Positions 16,023 to 22,522 of a stretch of DNA of 22,522 bases are shown here, piece by piece. The notes beneath the pieces were generated by a model. The model worked only from the letters and a program-made list of their open reading frames with translations, searched no databases and was not told where the DNA came from. The translations under genes were made by a program, and so were the position numbers. Within the stretch, counting starts at the first letter, position 1. Every line of letters begins with the position of its first letter. The stretch is from FEN-1297 sp046705645. GTDB lineage: Bacteria; Bacteroidota; Ignavibacteria; Ignavibacteriales; Ignavibacteriaceae. The stretch lies in contig JBJKQE010000002.1 of NCBI GenBank assembly GCA_046705645.1, positions 1 through 22,522 of the forward strand. Direction: 5' to 3'.

Positions 16023-16073
16023 AAGAGGGTTAAATTTGCGGACGTTTCGAAACTGAACCATTACGGTAACCCT
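16023..16073 (+). repeat. Dispersed intergenic element, copy 3
   Basis: The core reads AAGAGGGTTAAATTTGCGG, then ACGTTTCGAAAC (16023-16053) and contains the perfect palindrome GTTTCGAAAC (16044-16053). The copy is further enclosed by AGGGTTA (16026-16032) and TAACCCT (16067-16073), so the single strand could fold as a closed stem. It lies 25 nt after the T-tract of the 15966 terminator. Confidence 0.55.
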
Positions 16074-16392
16074 AAACAAATTCATATAACAAATTCTTCT
16101 TTTTAATTGTTCATTTCCGATCGTTAGTGTTCGAATCCGGTCGGTTAAAACTAAATGAATTTTATAATTTGTGAGTTTTTTAAGCTTTACTTATGGCACT
16201 ATAGTTGTCTTTGAGATTGAAATTCATTTTAGGTATGCAGTTTGTTAAACACTAATAAAAGCGAATGCACCCCAATTTTAAATCGCTAAACTTCTTATTA
16301 AATCTAGTATTACAAAGTTTACTAAAGGAAAGATTTATTATCTGCTTTGAAATAATTTTAACTGCTAATTTCCGAATACAAAGGTTTAAATT

Positions 16393-18804
16393 ATGTTAAA
16401 AAATTATTTTAAGATTGCCCTAAGGAATTTTAAAAGGAATAAGATTTTTTCTTTTATAAATATTTTCGGATTAGCTGTGGGTTTAGCTTGTTTCATGCTA
16501 ATCGCTGCATACGTTTATAATGAACTAACATACGACAGGTATCCTGCCGATGCCAAAGACATATACCGTGTAATACTTTCAGTTACAGGCAATGGAAATG
16601 TAGTTGTCTATCCTGATGTAGATGTTGCAGTCGGAAAAGGAATTAAAGATGCATTTCCGGAGGTGAAGGCTTTTACCAGAATTTTACCGTCAAGCAATTA
16701 TGTAAAATATGGAGATAAACAATTTGAGGAACCTCATATTGCATTTGCAGATTCAAATTTTTTCCAGATGTTTTCGATCCCATTGATATATGGAAATATA
16801 TCTAATGCTTTAGTCGAGCCTAACAGTATAGTTATTTCGCAGGAGTTTAAGCAAAAGTACTTCGGCAGCAGCGATGCATTAGGTAAAACTCTGGAAATAG
16901 GAATAAATAAAACCCAGTATAAAGTGACTGGCATATTTAACAAAATACCTGATAAATCTCATTTTCATTTCGATGCTTTTCTTAGTCTTTCTTCAATACG
17001 AATTATCCACCATACATGGAGTAATCTTGGCTTTTACACTTATCTGCAGCTAAATAAAAATGTAAATCCCCAAAAACTTGAAATGAAATTTCGTCAGCTT
17101 GTTGCAGAGCATATAGTCCCCGAAGTTCAACACGACATGGGAGTAAGTCTTGCGGAAGCTCAGAATGCAGTGAATACATTTGTATTTTCATTACAGCCCT
17201 TGACCGATATCCATTTATATTCACACACTCAATTTGATTTAGAATCTGACGGAGACATACAATATGTATATATTTTTTCGGCTTTGGCATTATTCATTTT
17301 ATTGCTTGCGTGTGTAAACTTCACAAATCTTTCTACAGCTCATGCTGTTAAAAGATCAAGAGAAGTAGGAATACGAAAAACGATAGGTTCAATAAAAAAA
17401 CAATTGATTTTACAATTCTTGACCGAATCTGTTTTTTATACATTTTTTGCACTGCTTTGTGCATTTGTAATAATCGACCTGCTGCTGCCTTATTTCAATC
17501 ATCTAGCCGGAATAAATATCGGTTTTAGTTTTTTCATGAACTATCAATCTTTATTAGTAATACTTGCATTAAGCCTGCTGGTAGGAATACTTGCCGGTAT
17601 TTATCCTGCCTTTTTCATGTCGTCCTTCAACACTATTAAAGTATTAAAGGGCTCTTCGGGCGGTGGAGGATCAATTAAAAAATCATTACGGAGCGGTTTA
17701 ATAGTATTTCAATTCTTTATATCTACTGCGCTAATCATTGCAACCATAATTGACTTCCAGCAGCTGCACTATATGCAGAATAAGAAGCTCGGCTATGATA
17801 AAGACCATGTTGTGTTTCTCCCGGATACAAGGTTATTAGGAAAAAATCAGGATGCATTCAAACAGCTGATGTTAAACGACAGCCGTGTAATTTCAGCAAG
17901 CGTTTCCAGGTATATTCCCGGAGGCCCATTCATAGATGGAACTGAAATATTTCCCAAAAACGGTTCATTAAATGGAACGGAGATTCACGCAAATATTTAT
18001 CATGTTGATTATGATTATCTGCGTACCTTAGGTATTCATATTTTATACGGTAGAGATTTTTCAAAAGATTTTCCATCCGATTCAGAGGGAGTTATTATCA
18101 ATGAAGCTGCAGTCCGTAAGTTGGGATGGAACAAGGAAACTGCTATTGGAAAAACGATAGTCCGTTCCGGGCAGCGCCAGTTGAAGGTGGTGGGTGTTGC
18201 AGCTGATTTTAATTATGCTTCCTTAAAACAGGAAATTGCTCCACTTATGATGATCCTCGGAAATAATTACGGTGGATTAATCTTAAAGATTAAAACAACT
18301 GATATAAAAGGATTTCTAAGCGACTTAAAAAAGCAATGGGATTCATTTAATCCGGCAGGACCGCTCAAGTATGATTTCCTAAATAAAAACTTTGCCGCTT
18401 TGTTCGCAAAAGAACAGCTTACTCAGCAGATATTTTCTTCTTTTGCACTTATCGCAATAATAATTGCAAGTCTTGGCTTATTCGGGCTTTCGGCATTTAT
18501 TATAGAACAGCGTACGAAGGAGATAGGCATAAGAAAGGTACTCGGCGCCTCTGTTGCGGAAATATCTTTTATGCTTTCTAAAGAATTTACAAAATGGGTG
18601 CTGATCGGTAATATTATAGCCTGGCCTGTTGCTTATTACTTAATGAATATATGGCTGAATAATTATGCCTACAGGGTTAACTTAGATTTATTAATATTCC
18701 CGTTGTCTGCAATAATAACTATTGGAATTGTATTAGCTACAATAGGTTTTCATTCAATAAAAGCAGCAACGGCAAATCCGATTAAATCTCTACGGTATGT
18801 GTAA
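16393..18804 (+). CDS. MacB/FtsX-type ABC transporter permease
   Basis: The protein has 803 residues with about eight membrane segments. The order is the double-permease layout common in Bacteroidota: TM1 (about 18-41) with the start LKNYFKIALRNFKRNKIFS; a periplasmic MacB_PCD-like domain (about 45-285); three helices with an FtsX domain (about 290-415, carrying SREVGIRKTIGS); a further helix (about 436-460); a second periplasmic domain to about 675; and a C-terminal FtsX domain with three helices, where EQRTKEIGIRKVLGAS is the coupling segment. The R-E-[IV]-G-I-R-K-x-[IL]-G motif, present twice, is the FtsX hallmark. Such proteins use an ATPase to move the periplasmic domains rather than a substrate through the membrane, exporting peptides, lipids or toxic compounds. 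No ATP-binding gene is in the window, so the partner must be encoded elsewhere. An AAAGG SD-like string lies upstream. Confidence 0.9.
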   Translation: MLKNYFKIALRNFKRNKIFSFINIFGLAVGLACFMLIAAYVYNELTYDRYPADAKDIYRVILSVTGNGNVVVYPDVDVAVGKGIKDAFPEVKAFTRILPSSNYVKYGDKQFEEPHIAFADSNFFQMFSIPLIYGNISNALVEPNSIVISQEFKQKYFGSSDALGKTLEIGINKTQYKVTGIFNKIPDKSHFHFDAFLSLSSIRIIHHTWSNLGFYTYLQLNKNVNPQKLEMKFRQLVAEHIVPEVQHDMGVSLAEAQNAVNTFVFSLQPLTDIHLYSHTQFDLESDGDIQYVYIFSALALFILLLACVNFTNLSTAHAVKRSREVGIRKTIGSIKKQLILQFLTESVFYTFFALLCAFVIIDLLLPYFNHLAGINIGFSFFMNYQSLLVILALSLLVGILAGIYPAFFMSSFNTIKVLKGSSGGGGSIKKSLRSGLIVFQFFISTALIIATIIDFQQLHYMQNKKLGYDKDHVVFLPDTRLLGKNQDAFKQLMLNDSRVISASVSRYIPGGPFIDGTEIFPKNGSLNGTEIHANIYHVDYDYLRTLGIHILYGRDFSKDFPSDSEGVIINEAAVRKLGWNKETAIGKTIVRSGQRQLKVVGVAADFNYASLKQEIAPLMMILGNNYGGLILKIKTTDIKGFLSDLKKQWDSFNPAGPLKYDFLNKNFAALFAKEQLTQQIFSSFALIAIIIASLGLFGLSAFIIEQRTKEIGIRKVLGASVAEISFMLSKEFTKWVLIGNIIAWPVAYYLMNIWLNNYAYRVNLDLLIFPLSAIITIGIVLATIGFHSIKAATANPIKSLRYV

Positions 18805-18951
18805 AAATAAATTAGCGATTGATATTAAAATAACAGAAGGTATAAATTATCCGGTGGATGATGCTGAAAATAACTTATTGTGAATTATTTGCACCTGTCC
18901 GCATCCGGCTAAGCATCAAGCTCTTAACTATTATATAAGTTCATTTATTAT

Positions 18952-18989
18952 AAAAAAAAAGAGATGACGCCTTTTTCGGGTATCATCTC
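18952..18989 (-). terminator. Rho-independent terminator of the DUF4382-like lipoprotein gene
   Basis: Read on the minus strand, GAGATGA (complement of 18983-18989) pairs with TCATCTC (complement of 18961-18967), with CC/GG pairs further in, followed by an unbroken run of nine T (complement of 18952-18960). The design is canonical and strong. The convergent permease gene on the plus strand has no such T-tract after it. Confidence 0.88.
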
Positions 18990-18999
18990 CTACCTCCCT

Positions 19000-19035
19000 A
19001 AATTTCTGCGATTTTAATTTTATCCGCAGAAATTT
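19000..19035 (-). repeat. Perfect 11-bp inverted repeat between lipoprotein stop and terminator
   Basis: AAATTTCTGCG (19000-19010) and CGCAGAAATTT (19025-19035) are perfect arms around 14 nt. It begins 15 nt past the lipoprotein stop codon and precedes the terminator hairpin in the same transcript. It may protect the mRNA 3' end or aid termination in both directions. Confidence 0.6.
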
Positions 19036-19050
19036 TTATCAAGTAAAAGC

Positions 19051-19860
19051 TTATTTATGTTTTAGTACCAAAGTACCTATATTAGTTGTATTTGAAGCTG
19101 TAACATTTACATTAGTAATTGTTGTATCACTATAAACTGTATTATCTTCGGGAGCTATTGTAACTGAATAAGTACTTGGGGGAAGGTACTGCAATTTAAA
19201 ACCTCCGCTGGCATCTGTTGATGTTGATACTGTGTCTGAACCGCTTATTGCCCATACACTTGAAGCAACTGAGTCAGGAGAGACTGCTCCGGAAATTATT
19301 CCGGTTGTTGCTGTTGTTACAACTCTAATTACAGGTTTCAATTTAAATTGTAAATTTAAAAGGGAACCTGTACTTATTATTGAACGATTTGCATCAAAGT
19401 CCAATGTAAGCAAATAAGCCGTACCTGCCTGTACATTAGCATCTACATTCAGCTTAATTCCGGTTTGAAACCCGCTTGGAATTGTTAAACTGTAAGTTTG
19501 TCCGTTCATAACTAGGTTGCTGCCGCTCCCTACAAATAATCTTATCTGTGAGTAAGTCCCTGCTTGTAAATTAGCTTCACCTATAACTGCGTTTGCACCG
19601 TTTACAAGTGCTAATAAATTATAAGTTGCCTGTTTATTGTTCAATGTAAACCATCCGCTTATGCTGTCGCTGCTTGTAATATGCGCCTGAACGCTATCAA
19701 TAACAATGTTAACTGCAGAATAATCTGCCGGACTATCAACCATCATTACCTTCAGCATACCGGTAGTTGATTCCGGTGAAGAAGGATTATTTTTTGAACA
19801 ACCGAAAAACATTATTGCCCCTGCAATAAACAGAAAAAATAACGTTGCTAACTTTTTCAT
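19051..19860 (-). CDS. DUF4382-like lipoprotein with C-terminal carboxypeptidase-regulatory-like domain
   Basis: The protein has 269 residues. It has a lipoprotein signal (1-20) with Cys21 in FFG-C-SKNN, and Ser at +2, consistent with outer-membrane sorting by general rules. Residues about 34-180 form a DUF4382-like domain: GMLKVMMVDSPADYSAVNIVIDSVQAH, then LLALVNGANAVIGEANLQAGTYSQIRLFVG, ending in LQFKLKPVIRV. Residues about 187-265 form a small beta-sandwich of the CnaB/carboxypeptidase-regulatory type (GIISGAVSPDS, DASGGFKLQYLPPSTYSVTIAPED). The function is unknown; such proteins are cell-surface or periplasmic binding modules. An AAGGAG SD 8 nt before the ATG sets the start. Two hairpins, the second a strong terminator, follow the stop. 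It stands alone as a transcription unit. Confidence 0.85.
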   Translation of the reverse strand: MKKLATLFFLFIAGAIMFFGCSKNNPSSPESTTGMLKVMMVDSPADYSAVNIVIDSVQAHITSSDSISGWFTLNNKQATYNLLALVNGANAVIGEANLQAGTYSQIRLFVGSGSNLVMNGQTYSLTIPSGFQTGIKLNVDANVQAGTAYLLTLDFDANRSIISTGSLLNLQFKLKPVIRVVTTATTGIISGAVSPDSVASSVWAISGSDTVSTSTDASGGFKLQYLPPSTYSVTIAPEDNTVYSDTTITNVNVTASNTTNIGTLVLKHK

Positions 19861-20093
19861 CTTTCTGGCTCCTTATTTTGAGAAAAATTACACTTTACTT
19901 TTACACAAAACATGCCATCTAAGCTAAATTCGATTTTGAGCCTAATTATGAAGTTTTCTGTATTAATCTAACAAAGTATTGCCTGGATATAATACTAAAA
20001 CGCCTGATAAATTATTTCTCACGTATTTCTTGGTTCAATACATCATTTAAATAAAATTTTGTTTTTTCTCTCACTTGAATAAATTAGAAAAAT

Positions 20094-20120
20094 TTTCACC
20101 GGGTGTGAAATATTTACACA
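20094..20120. promoter_or_regulatory. Overlapping dyads, CRP/FNR-like site candidate
   Basis: TTTCAC-CGGGT-GTGAAA (20094-20110) is a perfect inverted repeat. It overlaps TGTG-N9-CACA (20104-20120), which has the size and half-sites of a CRP/FNR-family operator. It lies about 80 nt upstream of the -10 box of the small-RNA candidate and 234 nt upstream of the lipoprotein start. Binding by such a regulator is an inference. Confidence 0.35.
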
Positions 20121-20200
20121 TCTAAGAATTATTTAGTTTTTTAAAGTTTGATTAGAAATGCAAACATTTTCCTTTTGATTTTTGTAAATATTTCTTATCT

Positions 20201-20206
20201 TATAAT
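20201..20206 (+). promoter_or_regulatory. -10 box of the small-RNA candidate
   Basis: A perfect TATAAT that fits a start near 20208-20213. A TTGATT lies upstream, but with a 20-nt spacer, which is too long for a standard -35 box. Confidence 0.45.
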
Positions 20207-20207
20207 C

Positions 20208-20290
20208 AGTCCGGATAAATGGTTCTCCCCTGCCTTTTATCCATTGTAAGGACGAAGCCCATCTGCAACCCCCATCAGGTGGGCTTTTTT
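20208..20290 (+). ncRNA. Candidate structured small RNA with C-rich loops
   Basis: The unit runs from just after TATAAT to a T-tract. Stem 1 is composite: GTCC (20209-20212) with GGAC (20250-20253), directly stacked on GGATAAA (20213-20219) with TTTATCC (20236-20242); it has a 7-nt bulge on the 3' side and a 16-nt loop containing TTCTCCCCTG. Stem 2 is AAGCCCATCTG (20255-20265) with CAGGTGGGCTT (20276-20286), 11 bp with one G-U and the loop CAACCCCCAT, followed by a T-tract (20285-20290), so it is the terminator. No known RNA family was recognised. C-rich loops are typical of trans-acting RNAs that pair with Shine-Dalgarno sequences (for example S. aureus RsaE), and this window has AGGAGG-type sites. 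A cis leader of the sensor is less likely because of the terminator and the 305-nt gap. Confidence 0.55.
20255..20290 (+). terminator. Terminator of the small-RNA candidate
   Basis: An 11-bp stem with one G-U (20255-20265 with 20276-20286), a 10-nt loop and six T (20285-20290). No open reading frame ends nearby on the plus strand, so it belongs to a non-coding transcript. Confidence 0.8.
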
Positions 20291-20550
20291 ATTTAGTGTT
20301 CATCAGAACAGTTGAAGGTATGGCAAAATATTATTCATATTATTAATAATTAAAAAAATAATAACGAATCTAATTTTACAGAATAAAAGCTGCCTTAATC
20401 GAGGAAGTCTTTTTTATGAAATTTATTATAATCTTCAACGCTGTTTATTTATTTTATCCGGAATTATGATTAATGAACTGTAAATTTAACATTTGATTTT
20501 TACGTTCTAATTTCCCAATTTCTATTACAATTTCCCTTTCTACAATAAAA

Positions 20551-20575
20551 AAGTTTGCGGACACCTTTTTTGAAA
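20551..20575 (+). repeat. Possible weak fourth copy of the dispersed element
   Basis: AAGTTTGCGGACACC and then TTTTTTGAAA share TTTGCGGAC exactly with copy 3 and end in a GAAA similar to the other copies. The AAGAGG lead is missing. It lies 21 nt before the sensor start. TTGCGG here could also serve as a -35 box, with TGTTAT 17 nt downstream. Confidence 0.3.
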
Positions 20576-20595
20576 TTTGTTATTATTATATAAGA

Positions 20596-22522
20596 ATGAC
20601 AAAAACAATTTGCTTTATCGCAATAATAATTTATTTGGCATCTACTAGTTATTCCCAGGTGCTTTTTCTTCATAATTATACGACGAGAGACGGGTTACCT
20701 TCAAATACAATTACAAGTATAATTCAAGACTCAAGGGGTTATATGTGGATAGGTACATTCGATGGAATTAGTATGTATGATGGCTCAGAATTCCATAATT
20801 TTAGAAAACAGGATGGATTAGGAGGTGTCTCAGTAATTTCAGTCTTTGAAAGTCAAAAAAAGCCGGGTAATATTTTAGTCGGTACAATTAACGGTCAACT
20901 AAGTTATATAACAAACAAAAATAATGTTTTTAATATTTCTTCTTCAAAAACAGCAACTGTCTCCTTATCGACTATTTGTGAGGACACATCCGGCATTCTT
21001 TGGTGTGATGTTGATAGAGCAGTTATAAAAATAAAAAATGGAAAAATCTTAGATACGCTTTATACATTTTCCAAAGATGTAGACGCTCAATTGACCAGAT
21101 ATGGACATTTTATTGTAATTGGAATTAAAAATAAAATTCATTTTTTCTCAATGTCCGGCAAAGAAATTAAAACAATTTTATTAAGCCCGAAAACAATTGT
21201 CTCAAAATTATCAGTCGATCTGAATAATAATCTTTGGATAACAACATACGATAATACCTTAATTGAATATAAGGTATTCAAGTTTTTAGGTGAGTGCAGA
21301 CTCCCATTCTCAGCGTATGGAATGGCATTCGATCCCGATGGATATATTTGGCTTTCAACAAGAAATGGATTGATAAAATTGCCATATGATAATTGGGAAA
21401 AGGCGAAACCCGTCATCTATGGTTTAAAAAACGGTCTTCCCGATGTAAATATTTCTAGTGTTTTTATCGACGAAGAAAGAAATCTATGGATAGGAACCTG
21501 GAATAAGGGGATGGTCAAGTTAACAGATAAAACCACCGAGAAATTTTATCTCCCTGGATCAACTACAATTCAATCTCTTGCTATTGATAGTTACGGACAT
21601 GTATGGCAAACATATCCTCCTGATAAAATTATAGAATTTTATAAAGATGTTAGCGGTAATTGGGAATATCAAACTCACGTATTGAAATTAAACGGCAATA
21701 AATTGAACGGACAGATTATATTTTACGGCAGAGATTCTTTATGGTCTATGCTCTCAAATGGAACAATTATTTTATACAAAGTAAATCACATCCATTTTAA
21801 CTCTTCATATTTAAAACAAAAAAATATTATTAGGATTTTATCGCCTGGCCACAGGCCTTATTATATACATATTGATAAAATGAATCGTTTATGGTGCAGT
21901 GTTTTATCAAGCGATACGGTAGTGGTTTATCAATTGAATAAGAATTTTAAATTACTAAAAACACTTACATACCCCAAAGATATTTCAGTAAATTCTGTTC
22001 GTGTAATCGAATCGGATAATTACGGAAATATCTGGCTTGGCGGTTTTGACGACGGTTTGGAAATGATCTCACCTGATTGGAGAAGTAAATATTTTTCAGT
22101 AATAGAAGGTTTATCAGATAACAGCATCAGGTCAATCGCAAATGATGAGAACGGGCAAGTCTGGATTGGTACAAGATACGGCGGTATTTCGATTTTTGAC
22201 GGTTCACATTTTACTAAATTAACAACTGCTCAAGGTTTATTAAGTAATGCTGTCTGGTGCCTTAGTTATAATGGAAAACATAAAATGTGGATCGGATCTC
22301 CATTGGGTTCAATGTGGATTTCCACAAATAATATTAATAAGATGGGCTGGTATAATTCTATAGTTGGAGATGAAGTATTTTTATGTGTAACAGATACAGA
22401 GCAGCACTTTTGGGCTAGAACTGCGGATGAAATTATTTTTTCAGACTACGGCAAAAAAAGTCTCGACGCAAACCCGCCTCCGGTTTATATTTCAGGAATT
22501 AAAATAAACGGGAATCCCATTA
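20596..22522 (+). CDS. Two-component regulator propeller sensor, N-terminal part (3' end outside window)
   Basis: The frame is open from the ATG at 20596 to the window end, giving 642 complete codons. A signal peptide (about 1-20, ...ASTSYS-Q) is followed by a start typical of the family (NYTTRDGLPSNTITSIIQDSRGYMWIGTFDGISMYDG). At least nine repeats of the [IV]-x-x-D-x-x-G-x-[IVL]-W-[IL]-G type follow (YMWIGT, NLWITT, YIWLST, NLWIGT, NIWLGG, QVWIGT), forming two seven-blade propellers. The last visible residues, NPPPVYISGIKINGNPI, are the usual beginning of the Y_Y_Y domain that sits before a transmembrane helix. By family, the unseen part should be a histidine kinase, a hybrid kinase with AraC output, or a LytTR/LuxR-type output. 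Such proteins sense ligands (often glycans) in the periplasm. No SD is visible. The output domain cannot be told from this window. Confidence 0.88.
   Translation, partial: MTKTICFIAIIIYLASTSYSQVLFLHNYTTRDGLPSNTITSIIQDSRGYMWIGTFDGISMYDGSEFHNFRKQDGLGGVSVISVFESQKKPGNILVGTINGQLSYITNKNNVFNISSSKTATVSLSTICEDTSGILWCDVDRAVIKIKNGKILDTLYTFSKDVDAQLTRYGHFIVIGIKNKIHFFSMSGKEIKTILLSPKTIVSKLSVDLNNNLWITTYDNTLIEYKVFKFLGECRLPFSAYGMAFDPDGYIWLSTRNGLIKLPYDNWEKAKPVIYGLKNGLPDVNISSVFIDEERNLWIGTWNKGMVKLTDKTTEKFYLPGSTTIQSLAIDSYGHVWQTYPPDKIIEFYKDVSGNWEYQTHVLKLNGNKLNGQIIFYGRDSLWSMLSNGTIILYKVNHIHFNSSYLKQKNIIRILSPGHRPYYIHIDKMNRLWCSVLSSDTVVVYQLNKNFKLLKTLTYPKDISVNSVRVIESDNYGNIWLGGFDDGLEMISPDWRSKYFSVIEGLSDNSIRSIANDENGQVWIGTRYGGISIFDGSHFTKLTTAQGLLSNAVWCLSYNGKHKMWIGSPLGSMWISTNNINKMGWYNSIVGDEVFLCVTDTEQHFWARTADEIIFSDYGKKSLDANPPPVYISGIKINGNPI

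Larger units (their letters stand above)
15861..16392. other. 532-nt gap with terminator, dispersed element copy 3 and a tRNA-like hairpin
   Basis: It holds the 15966 terminator, element copy 3 (16023-16073) and a 7-bp stem with a TTCGAATCC string at 16117-16144. The remaining 250 nt before the permease gene are AT-rich, with no gene or clear promoter that I can support. Confidence 0.6.
19861..20595. other. 735-nt divergent gap with dyad motifs and a likely small RNA
   Basis: No protein gene is convincing here. It holds overlapping dyads at 20094-20120, a TATAAT box (20201-20206) with the structured RNA candidate (20208-20290), about 260 nt of AT-rich sequence without visible structure, and a weak fourth copy of the dispersed element (20551-20575) just before the sensor gene. 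Confidence 0.6.

Noticed and set aside
18851..18918. Inverted arms TGATGCT/AGCATCA downstream of the permease gene as its terminator
   Set aside because: The loop is 46 nt long and no T-tract follows on the plus strand.
20416..20469. 17-codon frame starting MKFIIIFNAVY
   Set aside because: No SD, no conservation evidence, and a common pattern in AT-rich sequence.

Overview
The window looks like a chromosomal piece of an AT-rich member of the Bacteroidota/Chlorobi superphylum, most likely Ignavibacteria (Ignavibacteriota). The best clue is the C-terminus of the minus-strand protein at 8834-10111: a type IX secretion (Por) sorting domain of the NYPNPFNP...TIKY...SSGIYFYR...TKKLILMK type, which is abundant in that group. 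Supporting clues are a two-component regulator propeller sensor, an 800-residue MacB-like permease of the kind common in Bacteroidota, a DUF4382-like lipoprotein, and mixed use of Shine-Dalgarno sequences (strong at 14754, 15357, 13318 and 19860; absent at 473, 5702 and 10568). The taxon is an inference.

Region 1 (1-7375, all plus strand) is a carbohydrate catabolism cluster. It holds the end of a sugar-phosphate isomerase/epimerase-like TIM barrel, a secreted GH20-like protein, a secreted GH105-like unsaturated uronyl hydrolase, a NagB-type amino-sugar phosphate deaminase and a GH28-like beta-helix protein. The GH20, GH105 and NagB genes are joined by a 4-nt overlap and a 2-nt gap, so they form an operon. 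Together they suggest breakdown of a glycan that carries both uronic acid and N-acetylhexosamine. No SusC/SusD pair is visible here.

Region 2 (7376-13318) holds nhaA, a secreted beta-propeller with a T9SS tag, a half-length DnaE2-like polymerase behind a promoter with an embedded perfect inverted repeat, a small exported OB-fold-like protein, and an exported DsrE-like protein.

Region 3 (13319-19050) is gene-sparse. It has an ICMT-type membrane methyltransferase, a four-helix membrane protein, an exported NTF2-like protein and a MacB/FtsX-type permease, separated by long AT-rich gaps. Region 4 (19051-22522) holds a DUF4382-like lipoprotein, a 735-bp gap with a likely small RNA, and the start of a large propeller-type sensor.

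The least explained material is non-coding. A short element (consensus roughly AAGAGGTTTCAAATTGCGG, then ACGTTTCGAAAC) occurs three times, plus one weak copy. The three good copies each follow a terminator-like hairpin and all point the same way. A separate ~82-nt structured RNA candidate at 20208-20290 has its own TATAAT box, two C-rich loops and a strong terminator. These, the truncated DnaE2-like protein and its operator-like repeat are the best leads. No CRISPR array, rRNA, intact tRNA or transposase gene was seen.
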